DNA from: Siphonodentalium dalli | Lineage: Eukaryota; Mollusca; Scaphopoda; Gadilida; Siphonodentaliidae | DNA length: 64,000 nucleotides | Direction of reading: 5' to 3' | NCBI GenBank assembly: GCA_032622095.1 | Contig: CP136067.1 | Coordinates: forward strand, 136,403,990-136,467,989 | Shown: piece by piece, positions 55,646 through 64,000 of the stretch | Layout: each line of letters opens with the position of its first letter | Position numbering within the stretch: the stretch's first letter is position 1 | Position numbers and translations under genes: made by a program | Notes under the pieces: generated by a model | The model's database searches: none | Told to the model about the DNA's origin: nothing | What the model saw: the letters and a program-made list of their open reading frames with translations, nothing else

Positions 55646-56589
55646 CTGAGAAGAAGGAATCAGTAAGCTACAAATTTACCGACGAGTTGTGAGTCAAATT
55701 TATGAAATGAGTTTCATAAAATCTCATATCACAACAAAACGAGTTGTAGATCTTGTATATCACGTGGGGAAAAAACTAGAGCTTTATGCCTTTTTAACAA
55801 ATCAAAATCCATAAATGAAGCAGAAAAATGCATGCAAAATACATACATTTACGGCATTGGCTGAGACACTTCGCAACCGTATACGACAGTATTTGCGCGC
55901 TCTGGCTGGCGACGAAAACTATAGTCCTTAAATTTGCCTCTTTGTTTTTGTGTCTATTTTCGTTAGTGCAACGAAGTTGGACAATAAAATGAACAAAGCA
56001 TTCATTTTGCATTTTCTGCTGTTGCTGTCATGTCCGGCTTTTCGAATGTTATTAATCCGCCTGAATCAATGTAAAGACGCGCGGTCATTTTGTTGGCGCG
56101 ATGCCAAGTGTAAATTTAGCACGGGAAGCACTAGTGAGCGATAAGGAAATATGTAATGGCATCTGTAATAATATAACAGGGATTTCATGTGATATATAGA
56201 AGGTTCGCGATGATTACCGGTGAAGAACCAAAATAAAGAACCTAATGAAGAACCAAAACGTACATGTTTTGAATCCTCGGAGAACCAAATTAAAGGACCA
56301 AATTAACTACAAATAAGACATTCTGGTTCCTATTGGAACCAAACTTGTTTCTAATTTTTGAACACATTCCTAAACGAGCTACCAGCTCCCACTAATAATT
56401 ACGAACTTAAGAAAATAGCCACCATTTATTGGTAAATACAGAATTCTGCAAAAATTCACAAAACTCAAACTCACATAGTGTAGATATATTGTAACTCTTT
56501 GTACAGGCGACAATATCATGTTGTTGTTTGTTTTGTTAAATGAGATTAAAGAATTATAATTACAATATATATGAAACAACAGTTTGTGC

Positions 56590-56648
56590 AGGTAGGTCTG
56601 AACGCACCCTTGCCGTTTGTGTAGTTAGGTATATGAACGCAACCTTAC
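56590..56648. repeat. Short tandem duplication of an exon end and donor (~34 bp, ~2.7 copies)
   Basis: On the minus strand the end of the exon at 56649-56752 (GTTCAGACCTGACTGCACAA, CTG, donor GTAAGGTTGC) is followed by GTTCATATACCTAACTACAC then AAACGGCAAGGGTGC, and by GTTCAGACCTACCTGCACAA then ACTGTTG. These are diverged copies of the exon end. The donor is mutated in both extra copies (GGCAAGG, CTGTTG). Confidence 0.8.
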
Positions 56649-56752
56649 CAGTTGTGCAGTCAGGTCTGAACTCCATGATAACTTCTTTTATTTTCTCGTC
56701 CAGTCCACACACATTGAAATGCTGTGCACATGATGCTAATTGGTCAAACATT
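56649..56752 (-). CDS. Gene 1 exon: second half of first cysteine module
   Basis: The acceptor TTCATCCATTTCAG ends at 56753. The donor is GTAAGG at 56648. The exon gives 1 nt, 34 codons and 1 nt. It reads MFDQLASCAQHFNVCGLDEK, then IKEVIMEFRPDCTT. It aligns residue by residue with the start of the last exon (CA..F..C.LD..V..II.E..P.C), with the same C-x6-C-x16-C spacing. It joins the 60.0 kb exon at a Ser codon and the 55.5 kb exon at a Gly codon. Confidence 0.8.
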
Positions 56753-56772
56753 CTGAAATGGATGAATTAAGG

Positions 56773-56897
56773 ATCTACAACGAGTCCCCAGTTTATAGCG
56801 GCATTTACAAAACGAGACCAGTAAAATAGGTCGGGACCAAGCCTCAGACCTAATTTACTGGACGAATTCCGCTATAAACTGGGGACGAGTTGTAGAT
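56773..56897. repeat. 125 bp palindrome upstream of a gene 1 acceptor
   Basis: CTACAACGAGTCCCCAGTTT and its inverse AAACTGGGGACGAGTTGTAG flank a partly palindromic middle (CCAGTAAAATAGGTC, GACCTAATTTACTGG). It starts about 20 bp intronic of the exon acceptor at 56753. Confidence 0.75.
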
Positions 56898-57227
56898 TCT
56901 ACATTGTATATATTACATGACTAAAAACCTCGATAAAGCATACTTAAATCAATAAATGGGGCGTGAAATTAACGTCGACTTCTATAAGGCAAATAGAGAC
57001 TCTTTGGCGTATTTAATGAAATAACTGTTCAACCTTTTCATTCATTAGAATTTGTTGGAAAAACATTGGAAGCCATAATATTTCGAGAATGGTAATGTAA
57101 ATTAACAGACAACAAACCCAAAGTCAAAGGTCACCTGGCACTATTTCCTGATATGCACCGAAAGTTTCATATCACAATTTATAGAATGGGTTTATTGAAT
57201 GGAAATACGGGTAGTATCATGTAATAA

Positions 57228-57396
57228 ATAGAGGATATCCACACTTTTTCAGTGGATATGGGTTATATCTCATGAGTGATGACAAAACATTGAATTTCCA
57301 CGAGTGGCTTTGACCACGAGTGGAAATTCAAATGTTTTGTCATCACGAATGAGATTTAACCCATATTCACTGAAAAAGTGTGGATATTCTGTTTAT
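57228..57396. repeat. ~165 bp near-perfect palindrome plus adjacent direct repeat
   Basis: GGATATCCACACTTTTTCAG on the left is inverted at CTGAAAAAGTGTGGATATTC on the right. Arms continue through GATGACAAAACATTGAATTT and its inverse to the centre CCACGAGTGG-CTTTG-ACCACGAGTGG. Directly after it, a ~55 bp segment (TACTTGCCTATGGCCCCCAA) is repeated about 127 bp on (to 57575). Confidence 0.75.
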
Positions 57397-57575
57397 TATA
57401 TACTTTAGTTACTTGCCTATGGCCCCCAATGAATGTCAATACATCAGAAATTTCAAGCTGACACATTACGCCCAAAAACATATTCCAATAATTAAAACAC
57501 TCAAAAAGTTTAGATTTTGTATTTATTATATACTTTCGTTACTTGCCGATGGCCCCCAATGAATGTCAGTACATA

Positions 57576-58295
57576 ATGTGTGTAGGAAATCATTCACTAT
57601 GAAGTATAACCTGACTACACACATGATCGAGGATCCATACGGCGCAATAATACCAGTGAGATATCGATATCTCACTAGTGGGATATCACTTATATCTCAC
57701 TGCTAAAACCTTATAATTCATGGGCAAGTATATAATAAAACAAATTATTGATATATAGATCTGGATATGTCTAACATAATTCATCCATTTCTTTACGGAT
57801 TCTCTCATCAATTATCAACGTATATATTGGCATCGTCTGTTATTCATCTGGGGGAGAGTGTTCGGAAAATATAAGCAGACAGTGTAGTATAGGCTTCATA
57901 TTCATTGTTGGAAAGTTTTCAGATAATAAGTCCAACAAACGGCCTATTATCTGAACATTGTCTAAGATGACCACTCGTCAATGCGTATTTCGTAAAGAAA
58001 GGGTTTACCTGCAATTTGAAAGGCACACTGTTCTATCTGGATTATGTGATTTCATTCTGATATTAGTGATACAAATAATGTGATAATTACTTCCGATACC
58101 GCTTAATTAATTGTATTAATATTTGCTCTTGAATTTTTTCCAGTATCGAAATATGTCGATAAATACTTTATCTACCTTTCTACTGGCATAATATGTCCCA
58201 GAAAGACGCATTGAAGTAATAAAAATTAAAACTCTGAACACGATGTTTGATTCTAAAAATGAAAAAATAGCCATTTGCATGACACGGAACAGAAA
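57576..58295. other. Gene 1 intron, no gene recognised
   Basis: AT-rich intronic DNA. A small palindrome around GTGAGATATCGATATCTCAC lies at 57656-57675. Nothing else seen. Confidence 0.4.
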
Positions 58296-58510
58296 TTTCA
58301 ATTTCGTTTATTGTCGCTTATACATTATTATGTCAATGATGTTGATTTTTGTGATAAGCTATATGCCAATTACAAATAGAAGAAATGAAATAGATAATTT
58401 GTAAGTCTTATATTTCAACTTTTATCGACATTTTTCGTTCCGCAACCCACTATTAGTTGTAGTCGGAGATAGCCGAGTCAGTAACCGGTTCGTTAATTAG
58501 GTGCTGATCG
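58296..58510 (+). repeat. LINE 3' UTR-like repeat, second copy
   Basis: Matches 40733-40935 from AATTTCAATTTCGTTTATTG to CCGGTTCGTTAATTAG, without an adjacent coding tail in the same orientation. Confidence 0.65.
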
Positions 58511-58879
58511 GTGTGACAATTTGCAGTAGGTCCCTATTTGCGGAGTTCCCCGAATTCGCGTAAATCCCCTAAAATGGTCGAAATAGGTTGATTTTAATTA
58601 GGGAACGGTGCGTATATGTCAATTGATACGTATTTTAAACAAATAACGACACGATCATCATAATAGTGGTTTGTTCTATCAATTATATGATCATCATCAT
58701 CATCGTTATCACCATCATCATCATCATCATCATAATACGGAACAAGTCTTACGACTTTTCGTCCTAATAACATTATTTGCAATGTTTGTTTACAAATATA
58801 TGTATCGTGATTCGATATGTTCTTGTGGGTCACTTAAACATATCACTTGTCGTCGAACTCGTATTTTATATAATAGAAG

Positions 58880-59345
58880 AATGAGTATATTTAGAATTGA
58901 TCGAGTGTTGGAGCCTCAACAGCGAAGTCTGACAGAGAGTTCTAGCTATTTACCACCCTCTGCGTGAAGAAATATTTTCCTATGTCCTTGTTAACAGTGC
59001 GCATCTGTAGCTTGTTATTATGTCCTCTTGTTCTTCCTGGTGAATTTCTTTCTAATAGAGCACAGGCATTAGTATTGTAATGACCATTCAACAGTTTATA
59101 TACCTAGATTAGATCTCTAAACCTTCGATATTTTAAAGACATTAGATTGTGAGTCTTATCATTCGGTCTCGGTAGCATAGAGTTTTGATTTGAGGAACTA
59201 GTTTCGTTGCTTTTCTTCGTATTTTCTCTAACACAATGCTTTGATAGTTGTGATGTGCATGGGCTCCATGCAGAGTTACATTATTCGATGATAGGTTTGA
59301 CCATGCTTGTGTTTTGAGCGATCGGAAAGTCTCGATGTCCAAGTT
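58880..59345 (-). pseudogene. LINE reverse-transcriptase C-terminal fragment
   Basis: The minus strand reads SIVLEKIRRKATKLVPQIKT, then LCYRDRMIRL, the familiar 'EKIQRRATKLVP' start of the region after the reverse transcriptase. Farther on it reads GKYFFTQRVVNS, then a stop in place of Trp, then NSLSDFAVEAPTLDQF. Between them lie frameshifts and stops. It is clearly a dead CR1/L2-type (tentative) LINE end in a gene 1 intron. Confidence 0.75.
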
Positions 59346-60021
59346 CGTGAAAGTTCTATTGACTATGCCGATTATTTGAGAAGCTTTATTGTTTTAGGAT
59401 ATTGTCAAATTGAGCTACAGCGATGGGATATCTCACAGGACAACACATTTCGGGTTTTCGCAGGGTGTGTATTCGCGGGATGGCTGATATTTGCAGTATG
59501 TATTACTATGTAACTATTATGACCGCGTTAATTGCTTTCGATGTTTAGGTATGAATAATGGCTGGGCCACTCTTGAAGATTATATGGCGGGAATTATGCC
59601 TCCGATTAGTAAATTTTGTATCCACATTACGGGCTTTCTGGTGTGGTGAATGAGAAACCTGCAGTAATAAGCCGTACCATTTCTGATTATGGTTTTCTTG
59701 TTTAATTATGTGCAGATGTGTAAAGTGTGTACCACCGCGGTCCTGCCTGTGGAAGCTCTAATATTATCCGCGTGGTCTATAACACACGGATAAGATGATT
59801 GGATCTGAAAGAGACACATTACATTTTCATCAAATATATGTGTAACTGAATATAGTGAGGCATATGCCGTCTCACAAATTAACCATCGTATCTAATTTGT
59901 GATGATGTCCACCTTACTCGTACAATATACCCTATCCGTAATAGTGATTTTGCGAAAGGTCTATATTATTATTATGTGACTATTGTATGACTGTTTGTGT
60001 CTGATTGTGTATGCTACTTAC
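59346..60021. other. Gene 1 intron, no gene recognised
   Basis: A fragment of the repeat ending ACCATTTCTGATTATGG, TTTTCTTGT lies near 59680-59702. No exon or ORF I can support. Confidence 0.4.
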
Positions 60022-60130
60022 GAGCACAGCGACTCTCTTGAAGATGTCGGACCATCTGTAATTATTTGCTGCACGGTATTCTTCCCACAAGTTATGACAG
60101 GATCCACGTTCGTCACCATGCATTGCATGG
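60022..60130 (-). CDS. Gene 1 exon: first half of first cysteine module (5'-most exon seen)
   Basis: The acceptor TTTTCTTCAATTCTGCAG ends at 60131. The donor is GTAAGT at 60021. The exon gives 2 nt, 35 codons and 2 nt. It reads MQCMVTNVDPVITCGKNTVQ, then QIITDGPTSSRESLC. Cysteine spacing C-x10-C-x20-C matches the 40.2 kb exon. The 2-nt entry is the same as that of gene 2 exon 2, so a signal-peptide exon ending with one extra nucleotide would fit directly upstream. I could not find that exon between 60.1 and 64 kb. The in-frame ATG here is not taken as the protein start because it lies directly after a good acceptor. Confidence 0.75.
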
Positions 60131-60419
60131 CTGCAGAATTGAAGAAAACTACAAAAGAAGAATACGGTAAAACAACTAGGGTCATCGGAGGATATAACCG
60201 TAAACCGTCATGATTGGACTATTTGTCTCAAAGATAACGTCTTACTGATAAAATTCACGAAATGTTCTCAAACCTTTGTTTTCTCAGAGATACATTTTAT
60301 CTATCTATGGGTTTCTCCTAACCTTCATCATGTTGAAGTTTTAAAGGAGGCGCATGATTGTGTAGCTATACAATTTTTATGTGCAATATTTTTGGTGAAT
60401 TTTGGATTTTATTTAAAAA

Positions 60420-60879
60420 CTTGATAAAAACTCAGATTAGGTACAGGTTAGTTATGGGAGTTTGAAGTGGTCGCCATAGAGAGCAGATTTGAACTTGTCC
60501 AGGTCTGTGAGGGTAGCAATAGCAGGGCCAAGAGAGTTCCATGCAAGAATAGTACGTAGGTAGAATGAGGTGCGGATGTATTTGGGTTCAGTGAAAACAG
60601 TACAAATTTATTACCTCTGGATGTTGTGAGGGGATGGGGGCAGTGTCTCGTATATTAACAATATTGTTTTTGATTTTGTAGAACATGACAAGTGATGAAT
60701 ATAATCGTCGCTGTTCTAGAGAAGGCCATTGCATGTGTTTTAGCATGCCAGAGGCACTGCTTGGGTAGTTGTAAATGTTCAGTGTGTATACCGGGCTGCT
60801 CTGTATTGGACTATTTCTATTTGGTCTCTTGTGTATGCTTGCCATTGGTGCCATATGGTTGAGCAATATTCCAGTTTAA
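60420..60879 (-). pseudogene. CR1-like LINE C-terminal fragment
   Basis: The minus strand reads LEYCSTIWHQWQAYTRDQIE and IVQYRAARY, then after a frameshift NYPSSASGMLKHMQWPSLEQ, RRLYSSLVMFYKIKNNIVNI. These are the A.R.W..... and M-L-W-LE-RR-..-MFYKI segments typical of the region after the reverse transcriptase. The 5' side is cut at the MITE at 60880. It lies about 290 bp upstream of the 60.0 kb exon. Confidence 0.8.
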
Positions 60880-61372
60880 AGGTACGGTTGGCCTTGGTGG
60901 TGGGTATCCTGTGAAAATATTTCCACCCGTCAAAAACCGCCACAAACAGAAAGAACATCAAAATGTATACAAACTTTGTCCGTACACAAATGAGAAATAT
61001 CGCATAAACAGTATGTTATTGTCATATGTTTGACCATTGTTATGTAAACAAAAGCATAACAAGTTACTTTTCTGGTGTTTGTTTATATTATGGTGGTAAG
61101 CTTAACGAGCGTTCTTTGTTGGTGAATTCCTGATATGGAACTAATAAAGAGCTTTATGCCATTTGTGAGTGATTAGCCAGTAGCATTGTTATGTCTTCTG
61201 TAACACAATCAGGCTCTTGCTTAGGTAAAATATATTAGGTCTTTATGATAACATGCTGTTTACACGATGGTCATGGTATATATGAACGAAACTGTATGCG
61301 TTTTAATGTTTTTCTGTTTACGGTGATTGGAACAAATATGAATATTTTCGACAACTAAGGCCTCACGTGCCT
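60880..61372. mobile_element. 493 bp MITE, second copy
   Basis: Same ends and length as 52890-53383, about 90% similar by eye. Flanks are TTAA on the left and TTAG on the right. TA is intact on both sides, which favours TA (mariner-like) over TTAA as the true target duplication. Confidence 0.8.
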
Positions 61373-61375
61373 TTA

Positions 61376-64000
61376 GGGTACGTTCATATATACGCTGGCA
61401 ATATTACACTGCAAACTGCAAAAATGCCAGCTGCAAAGGTTGTTTTGTTTTGTTAGCTGGAATTTTTGCCAGCTACCGACTAGCTCGTGCTCGGTCGTTG
61501 TTGGTCGTCAACAATCAACGGTGATAAATGATAACGGCGTATACCCTCTCTGCCGGTGGCCTCAACACAAGGCCACCCACAATACTTGATTGTGTCTGTA
61601 CCGTCCTTGATACGATCGAATGGGATCAGGGTGTGTTCTCTGTGATTCTTATACACACTTAGTTATACATGTGTACGGATCTCCGTTATATGAAGATATG
61701 ATGATATGGCCTGATACAATAAGTACAAAAAGTGATGCTTCCCGAGTCATAATTGTGGGAGCAATATGGGAGGTGGTGGCAGGACTCACTATGAGTATCC
61801 ATGCATTGCTCCAAACGTGCTTACTTCAGTGAGCGTGTACAAATTCTCAATTGTGATCGAAATGGTCATGTATCGATCAGAATGGCACATTGAGATATCA
61901 CTCAATTCAGATCAAGCTGGGGATCGAATACGTCCCAACACCATCTACACAGACTGCGATATCGATGTAATTGTAGTGGTTTAAAGTGACTGCTTGTGTC
62001 GTGGTGGTGGGGCGGGGTCTAACTGTAGTGATAATGGGATGTTAGTCTTTAGCATTGATAAAGCATATATGGGCCTATATAATTATTCATGCCATTTGAA
62101 TAACAATATATTGTGTGCTTTTGATTAACTTGTGTTACTATTTATTTTATTTCTTTGTTTTGTTTTGTTTAACATCAGCACCACGTCCCCCACGTTGTTC
62201 TTAACTTATTGTTTCGCTTAACATGAAGACCAACGAGTTCGTGACTAAAATTATTGGAATGACAAGTTTGGAGTTTGGGATGATACCCAGGATGATTTGA
62301 ATTCGTCGGTTATCTTCGTTGAGCCAAGTGCGGACCCACCATATCCTGTCTAGGTGACGTTTATTGTACTCATATATGAGAAGCATCCCAACGAGAGAGC
62401 TGGCCGTGGCGATATCACATCCCAACATGTCAAGTGACATTATTTTGACTGGCCTAAGAATACCAACACGCATCGTGTTCTAATAATTGCGAACAGCTCA
62501 TCAATCACACAAAACGGCTGTCGTTCATAGATCACTACTAATGCTGATTTGTTGACAGCGGGCAGAAATTAATCCGTTTTGGCAATTTTGCAGCTGGCAT
62601 TTTTGGGTACGTTCATACGCTGGCAATATTGCACTGCAAACTGCAAAAATGCCAGCTGCAAAGGTTGTTTTGTTTTGTTTTGTTAGCTGGCATTTTTGCC
62701 AGCTACCGACGAGCTCGTGCTGTCTCGTGGCTGGTCGTCAACAATCAACGGTGGTATATGATAACGGGTGTATACATCTCTGCCGGTGGCCACAACACAA
62801 AGCCACTAACAATAATTGTTTGTGTCTGTACCGTCCTTGATACGATCGAATGTGATCGGGGTGTGTTCTCTGTGATTCTCATGCACACATAATTATACAT
62901 GTGGATCTCCGTTAAAGTGATGCTTCCGGAGTCATAAATGTGGGAGCTATTGGGGAAGTTGTGGCAGGACTCACTATGAGTATCCATGCATTGCTTCAAA
63001 TGTGCTTACTTCAGTGTACAAATTCTCAATTGTTATCGAAATGGTCATGTATCGATCAGAATGGCACATTGAGATATCACTCAATTCAGATCAAGCTGGA
63101 GTTCGAATACGTGCTAACACCATATACCAAGACTGCGATATCGATGTAATTGTAGTGGTTTAAAGGTGACTGGTTGTGTCGTCGTGGCGGTGGGGTGGGG
63201 TCTAACAGTAGGGATAATGGGATGTTAGTCTTTGGCATTGATAAAGCATATATGGGCCTATATTATTATTCATGCCATTTGAATAACTATATATTGTGTG
63301 CTTTTGATTAACTTGTATTACTATTTATTTGATTTCTTTGTTTTGTTTAACATCAGCACCACGTCCCCCCCCCCCCCGTTTTTCTTAACTTATTGTGTTG
63401 CTTAACATGAAGACCAACGAGTTTGTGACTAAAATTATTGGAATGACAAGTTTGGAGTTTGGGATGATACCCGGGAAGATTTGAATTCGTCGGTTATCTT
63501 CGTTGAGCCAAGTGCGGACGCACCACCTCCTGTCTAGGTGACGTTAATTGTACTCATATATGAGCAGTATCCCGCCGAGAGTGCTGGCCGTGGCGATATC
63601 ACATTCCAACATGTCAAGTGACATTATTTTGACTGGCCTAAGAATACCAACACGCACCGTGTTCTGATATATTGCAAACAGCTCATCAATCACGCAAAAC
63701 GGCTGTCGTTCATTGATCACTACTAACGCTGATTTGTTGACAGCGGGCAGAAATTAATCCGTTTTGGCAATTTTGCAGCTGGCATTTTTGGGTACGTTCA
63801 TACGCTGGCAATATTGCACTGCAAACTGCAAAAATGCCAGCTGCAAAGGTTGTTTTGTTTTGTTTTGTTAGCTGGCATTTTTGCCAGCTACCGACGAGCT
63901 CGTGCTGTCTCGTGGCTGGTCGTCAACAATCAACGGTGGTATATGATAACGGGTGTATACATCTCTGCCGGTGGCCACAACACAAGGCCACTAACAATAA
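61376..64000. mobile_element. Head-to-tail array of ~1.2 kb Harbinger-like units
   Basis: Units start at 61376, 62605 and 63790 with GGGTACGTTCATA(TATA)CGCTGGCAA followed by TGCAAACTGCAAAAATGCCA. Each ends GCAATTTTGCAGCTGGCATT-TTT. Unit lengths are 1229 and 1185 bp, and the third runs off the window. The end motif is inverse to the GCCAGCTGCAAA motif inside the start. Unit 1 starts after TTA. The third unit joins the second without intervening DNA. A decayed transposase start is readable on the minus strand (next entry). The mode of tandem amplification is not clear. Confidence 0.7.
62201..62473 (-). pseudogene. Possible PIF/Harbinger transposase N-terminal remnant
   Basis: A minus-strand frame has LLIYEYNKRHLDRIWWVRTW followed by LNEDNRR. 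HARBI1-type transposases commonly begin with a leucine-rich stretch, an Arg-rich run and 'WVRPWL', so this resembles that N-terminus. Nothing of the DDE catalytic domain follows. In the second unit (63400-63660) the same frame has a stop within the equivalent segment. A degenerate internal-deletion derivative is likely. Confidence 0.5.

Noticed and set aside
58671-58967. 98-codon plus frame with a His-rich start
   Set aside because: The start is a CAT/ATC microsatellite and the end is the antisense of the LINE fragment at 58880-59345.
1-64000. tRNA, rRNA, snRNA or tRNA-derived SINE genes
   Set aside because: No cloverleaf with A and B boxes, and no conserved RNA segment, was recognised on reading. 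A dedicated scan could still find a degenerate one.

Overview
The window looks like non-model animal nuclear DNA, probably a mollusc or another lophotrochozoan (tentative). The reasons are GT-AG introns of several kb, AT-rich intergenic DNA, decayed non-LTR retrotransposons of several types, a Maverick/Polinton element with animal-type hallmarks, many TTAA/TA-flanked MITEs and very large minisatellites. I see no bacterial operons, rRNA, tRNA or CRISPR.

The host genes are hidden in small exons on the minus strand. Gene 1 has six exons that join in frame: 60130-60022, 56752-56649, 55645-55492, 43227-43070, 40275-40158 and 34931-34733. Intron phases alternate strictly (2,1,2,1,2). The product is three six-cysteine modules followed by a hydrophobic C-terminal tail (GPI-anchor signal or membrane anchor). 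The first and third modules share the spacing C-x20-C-x8-C-x6-C-x16-C exactly. The start exon was not found and is probably beyond 64 kb. Gene 2 is a paralogue. It has a signal-peptide exon at 17303-17267 behind a TATA-like promoter, and a first module exon at 2670-2457 across a 14.6 kb intron. It runs off the left edge.

The most unusual observation concerns gene 1. The 3' ends of three of its exons, together with their splice donors, have been copied into tandem arrays at their own exon-intron junctions. The arrays are a 33 bp unit x ~28 at 40.2 kb, a 53-75 bp unit x 9 at 55.5 kb, and a ~34 bp unit x ~2.7 at 56.6 kb.

Layout: 0-2.4 kb, LINE debris and a degenerate short repeat; 2.5 kb, gene 2 exon; 5.8-14.6 kb, two related blocks of ~190 bp satellite, LINE 3' ends and other repeats, plus a long inverted repeat; 14.8-16.8 kb, two inverted arrays built on GTGCGCAC; 17.3 kb, gene 2 exon 1; 17.7-18.0 kb, GAT-rich repeat; 18.0-26.9 kb, a 42 bp minisatellite of ~210 copies; 27-34 kb, MITEs and palindromes; 34.7-60.1 kb, gene 1, with a 2.1 kb TIR transposon, LINE fragments, a 9.1 kb Polinton carrying a packaging-type ATPase, and paired piggyBac-like MITEs in its introns; 58.9-64 kb, LINE fragments, a MITE, and a head-to-tail array of ~1.2 kb Harbinger-like units.
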